A stretch of 64,000 nucleotides of DNA from Alteraurantiacibacter buctensis (GTDB taxonomy: Bacteria; Pseudomonadota; Alphaproteobacteria; Sphingomonadales; Sphingomonadaceae), in assembly GCF_009827655.1 (NCBI RefSeq), contig NZ_WTYV01000002.1:657-64656 (forward strand), read 5' to 3'. The notes below the pieces were generated by a model. It was not told where the DNA came from. It was given only the letters and a program-made list of their open reading frames with translations, and did no database searches. Shown piece by piece: positions 54,575-63,780 of this stretch. A program made the translations under genes and the position numbers. Numbering within the stretch: the first letter of the stretch is position 1; every line of letters starts with the position of its first letter.

Positions 54575-56611
54575 ATGTTGCGCCTGCTTGTTGCCGCCCT
54601 GTTCGTGATGCTGCCGGTGGGAGTGCAGGCAGGCACCGTCACCTCTCCCGACGGGCGCATCGCCGTGGAACTGGCAGTGGATGGCGAGGGCAAGCCCTAC
54701 TACGCCGTGACCCTGGCCGGGCAGGTGCTGGTTGCGCCGTCCAGCCTGGGCTTCAACCTGACCGACGAGGACCCGCTGCGGCGCAATTTCGCGATCGTAG
54801 CCGAGGAGGCAGGCAGCGCGGATTCCACCTGGGAACAGCCGTGGGGCGAGCGGCGCTTCGTGCGTGACCACCACAACGAGCTCGCCGTCACCTTCCGCCA
54901 GCAGGACGCAGCGGCGCGGCAGTTTACCGTGCGGCTGCGGGTGTTCGACGATGGTCTGGGTTTCCGTTACGAGTTCCCCGCGCGAGCCGACAAGCCCGAG
55001 TGGCGCATTGCCGAGGAACTGACCGAGTTCGTGCTTGCCCCAAGGGGCACCGCCTGGTGGATCCAGGCGGGAGACTGGAACCGCTACGAACAGCTCTACA
55101 AGCAGACGCCGGTCGATGCGGTTTCGGTTGCGCACACGCCCATGACGCTGCGGCTGGACGATGGCACGCACTTGGCGATCCACGAGGCGGCGCTGGTCGA
55201 CTATGCCGGCATGTGGTTGCAGCGCATGGACGGCGGCCGCTTCCGCTCTACCCTGGCACCATCATCGCGCGGGGCCAAGGTGGTGCGGACGGGGGCCTTC
55301 ACCACGCCCTGGCGCACGATCCGCGTGGCGCCGGACGCAGCCGGGCTGGTGGAGAGCGACCTTGAGTTGAACCTCAACGAGCCCAACGCGCTGGGCGATG
55401 TAAGCTGGGTGCAGCCGGGCCGCTACATCGGCATCTGGTGGGGCATGATTTCCAACCGCTGGACCTGGGCGCAGGGGGATCGCCACGGCGCGACGACCGA
55501 ACGCACGCGCGAATACATCGATTTCGCGGCGGAGAACGGGTTTCGCGGGGTGCTGGTGGAAGGCTGGGACCATGGCTGGGACGGCCCGTGGTTTGGCAAC
55601 GGTCGCGAGTTCAGCTTCACCCGCGCCTATCCCGATTTCGACATCGAAAGCCTCTCCGCCTATGCCCGCCAGCGCGGCGTGCGGCTGATCGGGCATCACG
55701 AAACGGGGGGCAATATCGCGAACTACGAGGCCCAGCTCGATGACGCGATGGCGCTCTACCAGCGGCTGGGGATCGACTGGGTGAAGACCGGCTATGTGGC
55801 CGATGCGGGTGGGATCATTGCGTGCAATGCCGATATTGCCGATCCCTGCGGGGCCCAAGTGATGGAATGGCACGATGGCCAGCGCCAGGTGCAGCATCAC
55901 CTGCGCGTGGTGCAGGAAGCCGCAGAGCACCGCATCGCGGTCAACCCGCACGAGCCGGTGAAGGACACGGGCCTTCGCCGCACTTATCCCAACTGGGTTG
56001 CGCGCGAAGGCGCGCGCGGGCAGGAATACAATGCCTGGAGCGCCTTCGGCAACGGACCGGAGCACGAGCCAACGTTGGTCTACACCCGCATGCTCTCCGG
56101 CCCGATGGACTACACACCCGGTATTCTCAGCCTTACGGGCCAGGATGGGGTGCCGATGGCCTCCACACTGGCCAAGCAGCTTGGTCTCTACCTGGCGATC
56201 TATTCGCCCATCCAGATGGCGGCGGACTTCATCGATAGCCTGGCCCAGCACCCGCGCGAGATGGACTTCATCCGCTCGGTTCCGACCGACTGGGCCGACA
56301 GCCGCCTGGTGGCGGGCGCGGTGGGGGACTACGCCATCTTCGCTCGCAAGGACCGCAATTCCGATCGCTGGTTCGCCGGGGGTATCAACGATGCCACGGC
56401 CCGTGACGTGACGCTCGATTTCGGCTTCCTCGATCCCGGCGTCACCTATCGCGCCAGCGTGTGGCAGGACGGCGAGGGCGCAACCTACGAGACCGAGGCG
56501 CGACACCGCATCGCCTATGACAGCTTCGAGGTCCGCGCCGGAGACAGCCGCCGGTTCTGGTTGGCCCCCGGCGGCGGCCTGGCCATCCGGCTGGAGCCGC
56601 TGCCCCGGTGA
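54575..56611 (+). CDS. GH97 alpha-glucosidase (SusB-like), periplasmic
   Basis: 678 residues with a signal peptide (MLPVGVQAG, cleavage about residue 20). GH97 layout: N-terminal beta-supersandwich (about 22-285), TIM barrel near 290-560, C-terminal beta domain. The glutamates of inverting GH97 enzymes are visible in NPHEPVKDTGLRRTYPN and the later REGARGQEYNA, so it is likely the inverting alpha-glucosidase type. It trims maltooligosaccharides to glucose in the periplasm. It ends 4 nt into the next gene. Confidence 0.93.
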   Translation: MLRLLVAALFVMLPVGVQAGTVTSPDGRIAVELAVDGEGKPYYAVTLAGQVLVAPSSLGFNLTDEDPLRRNFAIVAEEAGSADSTWEQPWGERRFVRDHHNELAVTFRQQDAAARQFTVRLRVFDDGLGFRYEFPARADKPEWRIAEELTEFVLAPRGTAWWIQAGDWNRYEQLYKQTPVDAVSVAHTPMTLRLDDGTHLAIHEAALVDYAGMWLQRMDGGRFRSTLAPSSRGAKVVRTGAFTTPWRTIRVAPDAAGLVESDLELNLNEPNALGDVSWVQPGRYIGIWWGMISNRWTWAQGDRHGATTERTREYIDFAAENGFRGVLVEGWDHGWDGPWFGNGREFSFTRAYPDFDIESLSAYARQRGVRLIGHHETGGNIANYEAQLDDAMALYQRLGIDWVKTGYVADAGGIIACNADIADPCGAQVMEWHDGQRQVQHHLRVVQEAAEHRIAVNPHEPVKDTGLRRTYPNWVAREGARGQEYNAWSAFGNGPEHEPTLVYTRMLSGPMDYTPGILSLTGQDGVPMASTLAKQLGLYLAIYSPIQMAADFIDSLAQHPREMDFIRSVPTDWADSRLVAGAVGDYAIFARKDRNSDRWFAGGINDATARDVTLDFGFLDPGVTYRASVWQDGEGATYETEARHRIAYDSFEVRAGDSRRFWLAPGGGLAIRLEPLPR

Positions 56612-58113
56612 CACCGCCGCGCCCGCCGCATGTGGTGATCCTGGGCGGCGGCAGCGCCGGGTGGATCACCGCCTGCCTGCTGCACCACCGCTGGGCAGCG
56701 CGCGGCGGACGGGTGACCCTGGTGGAGAGCCCGGAGATCGGCATCATCGGCGTGGGCGAGGGTTCCACGCCGCAACTAAAGGCCATGTTCGACCTGCTGG
56801 GCATTGCCGAGGCCGAATGGATGCCCGCCTGCGATGCCACCTGGAAGCTGGGCATCCGCTTTTCCGGCTGGAGCGAGCGGCCGGGCTTCGAAAGCTATTT
56901 CCACCCCTTTCCCGGCCCGATCGACCTGCACAGCGAACCCGGCTTCATTCGCGCCTGCGCGGCGGCGCGGCGCGGTTTTGCCGTGCCTGCGCACCCCGAC
57001 CCCTGGTTCCTGGCGAGCGTCTTGGCGGGCGAGGGCCGCTCTCCCCATCCGGGGCCGCAGTTCCCCTTTGCGCCCGGCTATGGCTATCACTTCGATGCCT
57101 ACAAGCTGGGCGCGTTCCTGCGCGACTGGGGCGTGGCGCGCGGAATTGTCCACCTGCCGCGCCGTGTCGTCGATGTGGCGCTGGACGGGCGCGGTGACGT
57201 GGCTGCGCTGGTATGCGAGGACGGCGAGCGGATCGCGGGGGACCTGTTCGTCGACTGCTCGGGCTTTCGCGCGGTGATCGCGCAGCAGGCGCTGGGCGGG
57301 CGGTTCATCTCCTTTGCAGACAACCTGTTCAACGATGCCGCCGTGGTCATCCCCACGCCGCACAGCGGACCAGTGCTGCCGCAGACCGACAGCATTGCCA
57401 TGCAGGCAGGCTGGCGCTGGCGCATTCCGCTGACCACGCGGGTGGGCAACGGCTATGTCTATTCCTCGCGCCACATCAGTGCCGATCAGGCCGAGACCGA
57501 ATTGCGCGCGGCGACCGGCATGCTCGACGCGGCAGAGCCGGTGCGATTCCTGACCATGCGCGTAGGGCGCATGGAGCAGACCTGGGAGCGCAACTGCCTG
57601 GCAGGAGGTCTGGCGCAGGGGTTCATGGAGCCGCTGGAGGCGACCGCGCTGCACATCGTCATCGCCACAGCCCTGGAATTCGCCCAAGCGCTGGAGGAAG
57701 GCGGCTTTACCCCGGCCAACCGCGATGCCTTCAACCAGCAGGCCGCTGAGCGGTATGAGGGGATCCGCGACTACATCGTGGGCCATTACCGCCTGAACCA
57801 GCGCAGCGACACGCCCTATTGGCGCGAGAATGCCGCCAACCAGCACCTTTCGGACCGGCTCAAGGCGATGATGACCGCGTGGTTCAGCCAGGCTGACCTG
57901 GCACAGGCCAACGCGCGGCTTTATGGCGCGCGCTACTATTCGGCGATGAGCTGGCACTGCCTGTTCGCCGGTTATGGCACCTTCCCAGCGGAGGACCGGA
58001 TGCGACCGTTGCCGGACGGCATCGACGACGGCGGGCTGGAGCGGGTGCGGGCCATGCTGGTGGCCTGCGCCGGCAATTTTCCGCCACTGCCGGGCGTGGC
58101 CCAGATCCGCTGA
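56608..58113 (+). CDS. tryptophan-halogenase-like FAD protein (paralogue 3, divergent active site)
   Basis: 501 residues from GTG 56608, overlapping the GH97 stop (GTGA). FAD motif GGGSAGW near 12-18, Lys in WKLGIRF, and W269-x-W271-x-I-P are present. The catalytic segment reads LEATALH: Glu344 is kept but the following Ser is Ala345, unlike paralogues 1 and 2. Overall it is more distant from them. It is last in the alpha-glucan operon. Confidence 0.87.
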   Translation: MTPPRPPHVVILGGGSAGWITACLLHHRWAARGGRVTLVESPEIGIIGVGEGSTPQLKAMFDLLGIAEAEWMPACDATWKLGIRFSGWSERPGFESYFHPFPGPIDLHSEPGFIRACAAARRGFAVPAHPDPWFLASVLAGEGRSPHPGPQFPFAPGYGYHFDAYKLGAFLRDWGVARGIVHLPRRVVDVALDGRGDVAALVCEDGERIAGDLFVDCSGFRAVIAQQALGGRFISFADNLFNDAAVVIPTPHSGPVLPQTDSIAMQAGWRWRIPLTTRVGNGYVYSSRHISADQAETELRAATGMLDAAEPVRFLTMRVGRMEQTWERNCLAGGLAQGFMEPLEATALHIVIATALEFAQALEEGGFTPANRDAFNQQAAERYEGIRDYIVGHYRLNQRSDTPYWRENAANQHLSDRLKAMMTAWFSQADLAQANARLYGARYYSAMSWHCLFAGYGTFPAEDRMRPLPDGIDDGGLERVRAMLVACAGNFPPLPGVAQIR

Positions 58114-58207
58114 GACCGGCGGCTGGCCTTTCAAACGTGTTGGCAAGTGAGCAGCGGCAAGGCATCTTCCCGCCAGACGTGCCCTGACCGCTCAACCGGA
58201 GACCGCC

Positions 58208-59428
58208 ATGCCGCGCCTGCCCCAACGCTTCGCACTTGCTTTGCTGGCCCTGCTGGCACCTGTACCGGCCGTGGCGCTGCCTGCCGGAGAGGGGCGCGAT
58301 CTGGTGGAGGCGGTGTGCACCGCCTGCCACGCCACCAACATGATCGAGGCCAGCTCCGGCTATACGCGCGAGGACTGGGCCTTCCTCACATCCACCATGA
58401 TCGACCTTTCGGGCAATCCGGTGGTGCGGGATGGTGTACTGGATTACCTCGCCACCCATTTCCCGCCTGCCGCGAGGCGCAGCGCAACGCCTGCACCCGG
58501 GCCGCTGGCGGTCCGGTTCGAACAGTGGCAGGTTCCCACGCTGGGCCAGCGATCGCGCGATCCGGTGGAAGGGCCGGACGGCTCCATCTGGTGGGTGGGG
58601 CAGTGGGCCGACATCCTGGGCCGCCTGAACCCGGCAACGGGACAGATGGAGGAAATCCGCCTGCCAGCGGGCGCCAAGCCGCACTCGGTCAACATCGCTC
58701 CGGACGGCGCGGCCTGGTACACCGGCAACCGCAACGCCACGATGGGCCGCTATGATCCGCTGACCCGCCAGATCGTGGAATTCGCCATGCCCGATCCGGC
58801 AGCGCGGGATCCGCATACGGCAGAATTCGATGCGCAGGGCATCCTGTGGTTCAGCCTGCAGGGCAGCAACATGATCGGCCGGCTGGATCCGGCCAGCGGC
58901 GAGGTGCGGCTGGTGGCCAGCCCGCGGCCTGGTTCGCGCCCCTATGGCGTGAAGGTGGCAGCGGACGGCACCGTGTGGGTGGCCTGCAACGGGGCCAACT
59001 GCCTGCTGCGGGTGGACCCCGCGACAATGGCGGTGACCGAAGTCACGCTGCCGGAAGCAGGCACCACGGTGCGGCGGCTGGATATCGACGCGGACGGGAT
59101 CATCTGGTGGGTCAATTCCGGTCTGGGCCGGCTGGGCCGCTACGATCCTGCCAGCGGCGAGATCCGCGAGTGGCCATCGCCCAGCGGCCCGCGATCGCAC
59201 CCCTATGCCATTGCCGTGTTCGACGGGGCGGTGTGGTACAACGAAAGCGGCGTGCGCCCGGACATGCTGGTGCGGTTCGATCCGGCAACCGAGACGTTCC
59301 AGAGCTGGCCGATCCCGTCCGGCCCGGTCCATGCCGGTATCCTGCGGCACATGCGGACCACACGCGACGGGCAGGCGCTGCTGATCCACCAGAGCGGCAC
59401 CAACCACATCGCCCGGGTGACCGTGTAA
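58208..59428 (+). CDS. secreted c-type cytochrome fused to a virginiamycin-B-lyase-like beta-propeller
   Basis: 406 residues with a signal peptide (PAVALPAG, about residue 22). A haem-c motif CTACH lies at about 36-40 followed by a small cytochrome-like domain to about 90. The rest (about 100-400) is a six- or seven-bladed propeller of repeats such as GSIWWVGQWADILGRLNPAT and GTVWVACNGANCLLRVD, as in Vgb streptogramin lyase/SMP-30-like proteins. Haem attachment implies a periplasmic redox role. True lyase activity is not indicated. Confidence 0.82.
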   Translation: MPRLPQRFALALLALLAPVPAVALPAGEGRDLVEAVCTACHATNMIEASSGYTREDWAFLTSTMIDLSGNPVVRDGVLDYLATHFPPAARRSATPAPGPLAVRFEQWQVPTLGQRSRDPVEGPDGSIWWVGQWADILGRLNPATGQMEEIRLPAGAKPHSVNIAPDGAAWYTGNRNATMGRYDPLTRQIVEFAMPDPAARDPHTAEFDAQGILWFSLQGSNMIGRLDPASGEVRLVASPRPGSRPYGVKVAADGTVWVACNGANCLLRVDPATMAVTEVTLPEAGTTVRRLDIDADGIIWWVNSGLGRLGRYDPASGEIREWPSPSGPRSHPYAIAVFDGAVWYNESGVRPDMLVRFDPATETFQSWPIPSGPVHAGILRHMRTTRDGQALLIHQSGTNHIARVTV

Positions 59429-59565
59429 AGGTAAGGGCTGCGCCCGCGCCAACAAACTGAAAAACCACGCGTAAATTAGCCGACTTCGCCGGCTGCGATG
59501 ACGTGCGCCCGCACGATCCGAGAATCTCTGCACGCCAATTCGATGCGATCGCAACAAACAGTGTT

Positions 59566-59611
59566 GCGATTAAGAATCATTCGCATTAGCTTGCAGATGA
59601 GAATGAGTCGC
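59566..59611. promoter_or_regulatory. two tandem Fur-box-like sites upstream of siderophore receptor
   Basis: GCGATTAAGAATCATTCGC (59566-59584) agrees with the GATAATGATAATCATTATC Fur consensus at 12 of 19 positions, with GCGA/TCGC outer arms. GCAGATGAGAATGAGTCGC (59593-59611) has the same spacing of outer GC bases and a GAGAATGAG core. They end 36 nt before the start ATG, so iron-dependent repression is likely. Confidence 0.75.
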
Positions 59612-59647
59612 AAAAGCAGCGACGCAGATCGAGTGAGGAAAATCGTA

Positions 59648-61738
59648 ATGAAGCTTGCCACTTGCCTCCTGCTGGCCGGGAGCGTCTTCGCTTCCAGCAC
59701 CGTCCTGGCCCGGGATAGCGCGCCGGAGGACACCGACCGGGAGCAGATTGTGGTCACCGGCCAGCGCTTGCAGAGCGAGGGCGCAACCAAGACCGACGTA
59801 CCTGCGGTGGAGGTGCCGCAGCCGGTGACAGTGATCCCGGCGGAGCTGTTCGAAGCCCAGGGCGCAGTATCGGTGTCCGACACGCTGAACTACGTCGCCG
59901 GCGTCCAGGCCAATCCCTACGGCCCGGACAGCCGGGTGGACGGCGGCTTCGTGCGCGGGGTCAACGCCCTGCAGTTCCGCGACGGGATGCGTGACATCTT
60001 CAGCTATTATGCCAGCATCCGCGCGGATCCTTATAACTTCAGCCAGGTCGAGCTGGTGCGCGGGCCGGCATCGGTGCTGTTCGGCGCTGGTTCGCTGGGT
60101 GGGCTGATCAACCTGGTATCCAAGCAGCCGGAATTCACGACCAGCGGCGAGGTGTCGCTGCGCTATGGCTCGCACGACCGGATCGAGGCGCTGGCCGATA
60201 TCACCGGGCCGCTGGGCGATACCGTGGCGGCGCGGCTGGTGGCGCGGGTGCGCGACAGCGGCACGCAGACCGATTTCGTGGCCGACGACCGGGTGATGAT
60301 TGCCCCCTCGTTCACCTGGGCGCCCAGCATGGACACCGAACTGACCCTGATCGGGCTGTACCAGGAGGACGACAGCGGATCGACCTCCCAGTTCCTGCCG
60401 CTGGTAGGCACCATCCTGCCCAACCCCAGCGGTCAGCTTCGATCCGACCTGTTCATCGGCAAGCCCGGCTGGGACCGCTACGACGGGCGGCTGGCGCAGG
60501 GCACCGTGCTGCTGCGCCAGAACTTCGCGGACAATGTGAAGCTGAACATGCGCGGCCGCTATATCGACAGCGACCTGACCTATTTCACCCACTATCCCAA
60601 CAGTTACTCCAACCCTGCCAACCCCTACCTGGACCCGGACCAGCGGATCATCGGCCTCTACTCCGATGGCAGTTTTGCGCGGATGGAGATCGCCTCCACC
60701 GACAACAACCTGCAGTTCGATTTCACTACCGGCCCGAGTATCGAACACGTGCTGCTGGCTGGGGTGGACTATAGCTGGAACCACGTGAGGAAACGCGGCG
60801 GCTTCGGCTACGAGACGATCGACATCTACGATATCGACTACGATGCCATCAACGGCTGGAACGGCGGCCTGCCCCAGCCGGAGTATGACGCCGAGGATAT
60901 CGAGCAACGGCAGCTTGGCTTCTACCTGCAGGACCAGATCCGCTTTGCCGATCGCGTATCGGTGGTGCTGGGGGTGCGGCGCGACCAGGTGAAGAGCGAC
61001 AATTTCGGCACCCGCGAGGTCGACACCGGGGCCACTTCGTTCCGCGCCGGGGTGATCGGCGAGATCGTGCGCGGGCTGTCGCCCTTCGTCAGTTATACCG
61101 AAAGCTTCGAGCCGATTGCCGGCACCGCCAGCGACGGCACGGCCTTCGTGCCGCAACGTGGCCGCCAGTACGAGGCGGGGATCAAGGTGCATCCGTCCGA
61201 CGCGATCATGGTCACCGTGACCGCCTATGACATCCGCCAGACGGGCCGGCCGATCAGCGACGATTCCACGCCCGATCCCACCGATCGGATCCAGGCGGGC
61301 GAGGCCTTTTCGCGCGGGTTCGAGATCGAGGGCACGGCCAGCCTGCCGGGCGGGTTCAGCGTGATTGGCAACGTCAGCCGCAACAAGGCGCAGGTGGTGG
61401 GTACCGGCGTGCAGCTTGATAACGTGCCGCGGTTCAACGCCTCGCTGTGGGGCACCCGGCGCTTCGCGGTGAGCGAGGAGATGATGCTGATGCTGGGCGG
61501 CGGTGTGCGCCATTCCGGCCGCAGCCGGTCATTCGGGCCTGCCTTCCCCGATGGCATCGTCACTCCGTCCTACACGCTGGTGGATGTGGTGGCCGAACTG
61601 TCGTGGAACGAATGGAGCCTGGCGCTGAATGCCACCAACCTGCTGGGCACGGACTATTACGCCGCCTGCCTGGCGCGCGGTGACTGCTTCCAAGGGGCGG
61701 AACGCAACGTCTACGCCACCGTAACGCGGCGGTTCTGA
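59648..61738 (+). CDS. TonB-dependent siderophore receptor (FhuA/FpvA-like)
   Basis: 696 residues from ATG 59648 (GAGGAAA upstream); the open frame upstream lies in the Fur region. Signal peptide to about 25 (STVLARD). Plug: EQIVVTGQRLQSEGATKTDV, then VEVPQPVTVIPAELFEAQGA, which is the TIGR01783-like siderophore-receptor pattern. The barrel ends NVYATVTRRF. It should take up a ferric siderophore. The next two genes are 2 nt and 4 nt downstream of their predecessors, giving one operon. Confidence 0.93.
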   Translation: MKLATCLLLAGSVFASSTVLARDSAPEDTDREQIVVTGQRLQSEGATKTDVPAVEVPQPVTVIPAELFEAQGAVSVSDTLNYVAGVQANPYGPDSRVDGGFVRGVNALQFRDGMRDIFSYYASIRADPYNFSQVELVRGPASVLFGAGSLGGLINLVSKQPEFTTSGEVSLRYGSHDRIEALADITGPLGDTVAARLVARVRDSGTQTDFVADDRVMIAPSFTWAPSMDTELTLIGLYQEDDSGSTSQFLPLVGTILPNPSGQLRSDLFIGKPGWDRYDGRLAQGTVLLRQNFADNVKLNMRGRYIDSDLTYFTHYPNSYSNPANPYLDPDQRIIGLYSDGSFARMEIASTDNNLQFDFTTGPSIEHVLLAGVDYSWNHVRKRGGFGYETIDIYDIDYDAINGWNGGLPQPEYDAEDIEQRQLGFYLQDQIRFADRVSVVLGVRRDQVKSDNFGTREVDTGATSFRAGVIGEIVRGLSPFVSYTESFEPIAGTASDGTAFVPQRGRQYEAGIKVHPSDAIMVTVTAYDIRQTGRPISDDSTPDPTDRIQAGEAFSRGFEIEGTASLPGGFSVIGNVSRNKAQVVGTGVQLDNVPRFNASLWGTRRFAVSEEMMLMLGGGVRHSGRSRSFGPAFPDGIVTPSYTLVDVVAELSWNEWSLALNATNLLGTDYYAACLARGDCFQGAERNVYATVTRRF

Positions 61739-61740
61739 CC

Positions 61741-62307
61741 ATGGACGCGGGGCTTGGCCTGGCGGCGCTGGGTGCGCTTGGCGGAGTGGCGGTATTGCGC
61801 TGGTCATGGTCGCTGGCGCAGCGTTCCACGCTGGCGAACCTGGCCGGCTGGGGCTTGCTGGCGACAAGCCTTGGCCTGGCAGCAGGGTTTGCCGGGGCCT
61901 GGGGCGTATCGGTGGTGGCACTGGTGGGCATGACCGGAGCCGCCGCGCTGCTGGGCTGGGCAGCCGCAACCTCTCCCAAATTGCGAGCCAAGGCATCCGA
62001 CCGGCGGGTGCGAATGCTGCCCGAAGCGGGCGAGCCGTCGCGTCCTGGCGGGCGGGTGCTGACTTTTGCCATGGTGGTGGTTGCGGGCCTGGCGGCTTCC
62101 ATCGCGCTCGGCATTGCCCTGCGCGGCGCGGCGCTGGGCGTGGGATGGAGCGAGGCCGATGCCAACGCCAGCGCGCTGTTTGCCGTGCCGCTGGCGTGGG
62201 GCGTGCTGGCCAGCGTGCTGCTGCTGCTGGATTCGCGCCGCCAGCAGGTGACTGCCCTGATCGTGACGGCCCTGCCGCTTGTTCCTGCCCTGCTTGCCGG
62301 GAGTTGA
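61741..62307 (+). CDS. hypothetical inner-membrane protein in siderophore operon
   Basis: 188 residues, about five hydrophobic helices (roughly 3-20, 30-48, 53-75, 103-125, 150-185) and a basic linker in between. I recognise no family with certainty; proteins of this size and position are common between siderophore receptors and PepSY-TM proteins. It begins 2 nt after the receptor stop. Probably an accessory membrane component for iron-siderophore processing. Confidence 0.7.
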   Translation: MDAGLGLAALGALGGVAVLRWSWSLAQRSTLANLAGWGLLATSLGLAAGFAGAWGVSVVALVGMTGAAALLGWAAATSPKLRAKASDRRVRMLPEAGEPSRPGGRVLTFAMVVVAGLAASIALGIALRGAALGVGWSEADANASALFAVPLAWGVLASVLLLLDSRRQQVTALIVTALPLVPALLAGS

Positions 62308-62311
62308 CCCG

Positions 62312-63622
62312 ATGTCCGTTGCCCCCGAACCCTCCATCGTGAAGCGCGGCCTGTCTGCCCATGCCGCCATTGGCCTGGTCGGCGGCGCGCTGCTTTACCT
62401 CGTGTGCCTCAGTGGCACCGTTCTGGTCCTCTACGAGGAGTGGCAGCGCCTGGAGCAGCCGGCCGCCCCCGAGATGGAGGCGATCAGCCCCGCCGCCGTG
62501 CAACGCGCGGTGGAAGCGGTGCTGGCCAGCGAGGAGGAGCCGACCACCCACCTCTATGTCCACATGCCCACGGCCGAATTGCCGCGCGCCACGATCACCA
62601 CGGACAACCGCGCGCTGCATGTGGACCGCCAGGGCGCGCCCGTGGTGCCGGAGGAGAACGCCTGGTCCGAATTCCTCTATGCCCTGCATTACACGCTCAA
62701 CCTGCCCGCATTGGTGGGCATCACCATCGTCGGGGCGCTGGGGGCCATGATCGTGGCGCTGGCGGTAACGGGGCTCATTGCGCACCCCAGGATATTCCGC
62801 GATGCCTTCCGCCTGCGCGCCCGAAACCAGGGCGGTGTGGCCATGTCGGACTGGCACAACCGGCTGAGCGTGTGGACCCTGCCGTTCTCGCTGACCATCG
62901 CCCTGACGGGGGCGGTGATCGGCCTTGCCTCGGTGGCCGCCTATGCCTTGGCGGCGACCAGCTATGGCGGCGATGCCGAGGCAGTCTATGCCCCGATTTT
63001 CGGCGACGAGCCGGCGACCGACCCGGCCCCCGCGCCCGTGCCCGACGTGGCTGCGGCCCTGGCGTATATGCAGCAGGCCTATCCGCAGGTCACGGTGTCC
63101 TATGCCATCCTGCACGACCCGGGCACCGCCGGGCAGCACGTACAGATCGTGGGCGGGCATGACCGGCGGCTGATCTTCGGCGAATACTACGCCTTCTCGG
63201 CCGATGGCCAGTTCCATGGTGCCGCCGGCTTGGCGGATGGCAGCCTGGGCCAGCAGGCGGCGGCATCGGTCTACAACCTGCACTTTGGCAATTACGGCGG
63301 GCTTCCGGTCAAGCTGGGTTACATCCTGTTCGGCCTGGCCCTCACGGCGATCTGCGCCACCGGGGTTTATATCTGGCTGGGCAAGCGGCGACGGCGGGGC
63401 CATGCCGAGCCGCGCCTTACCGCCATGTGGCACGCGGTGGTCTGGGGCTCGCCCGTGGCGCTGGCGTTGACCGTGGTGGCGCGGCTGGCGTTCGGCAATG
63501 GCGCACCCTTTGCAGCAATCTTCTGGCTCAGCCTGGCGGCCATGGTCGGATGGGCAGCCTTGCCCGGCCGGTCACGCTCTGCCCGGGACAAGCGGGCCCT
63601 TGCTGGCGGTGAACACGCCTAG
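62312..63622 (+). CDS. PepSY-TM family membrane protein (iron-siderophore reductase-like)
   Basis: 436 residues from ATG 62312 (CGGGAG upstream). Four or five membrane helices surround large periplasmic parts, with the opening LSAHAAIGLVGGALLYLVCL, the second helix near LPALVGITIVGALGAMIV followed by the histidine-bearing WHNRLSVWTLPF, and a final block near 335-430. PepSY-TM proteins beside siderophore receptors reduce or strip iron from ferric siderophores. The position supports that role; the haem-binding His pattern is suggestive only. Confidence 0.88.
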   Translation: MSVAPEPSIVKRGLSAHAAIGLVGGALLYLVCLSGTVLVLYEEWQRLEQPAAPEMEAISPAAVQRAVEAVLASEEEPTTHLYVHMPTAELPRATITTDNRALHVDRQGAPVVPEENAWSEFLYALHYTLNLPALVGITIVGALGAMIVALAVTGLIAHPRIFRDAFRLRARNQGGVAMSDWHNRLSVWTLPFSLTIALTGAVIGLASVAAYALAATSYGGDAEAVYAPIFGDEPATDPAPAPVPDVAAALAYMQQAYPQVTVSYAILHDPGTAGQHVQIVGGHDRRLIFGEYYAFSADGQFHGAAGLADGSLGQQAAASVYNLHFGNYGGLPVKLGYILFGLALTAICATGVYIWLGKRRRRGHAEPRLTAMWHAVVWGSPVALALTVVARLAFGNGAPFAAIFWLSLAAMVGWAALPGRSRSARDKRALAGGEHA

Positions 63623-63780
63623 GTTCGCCTGTGCTCCGCTGTCCGTGCGTTCGGCCACGCTAGGTCACGTGGTGCGGTGACGGCTCCGCAGGAATGAGCC
63701 TGCCCTATTCCTCGGATGCTGAACCGGGTGAAGCGACCAGGCGGATCTTCGATGTGTTAGAGCAGGAGCAGCAAGCCGGA

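Noticed and set aside
58208..59428. Streptogramin resistance gene (vgb)
   Set aside because: The haem-c motif and signal peptide do not fit a cytoplasmic antibiotic lyase; similarity is at the level of the propeller fold.
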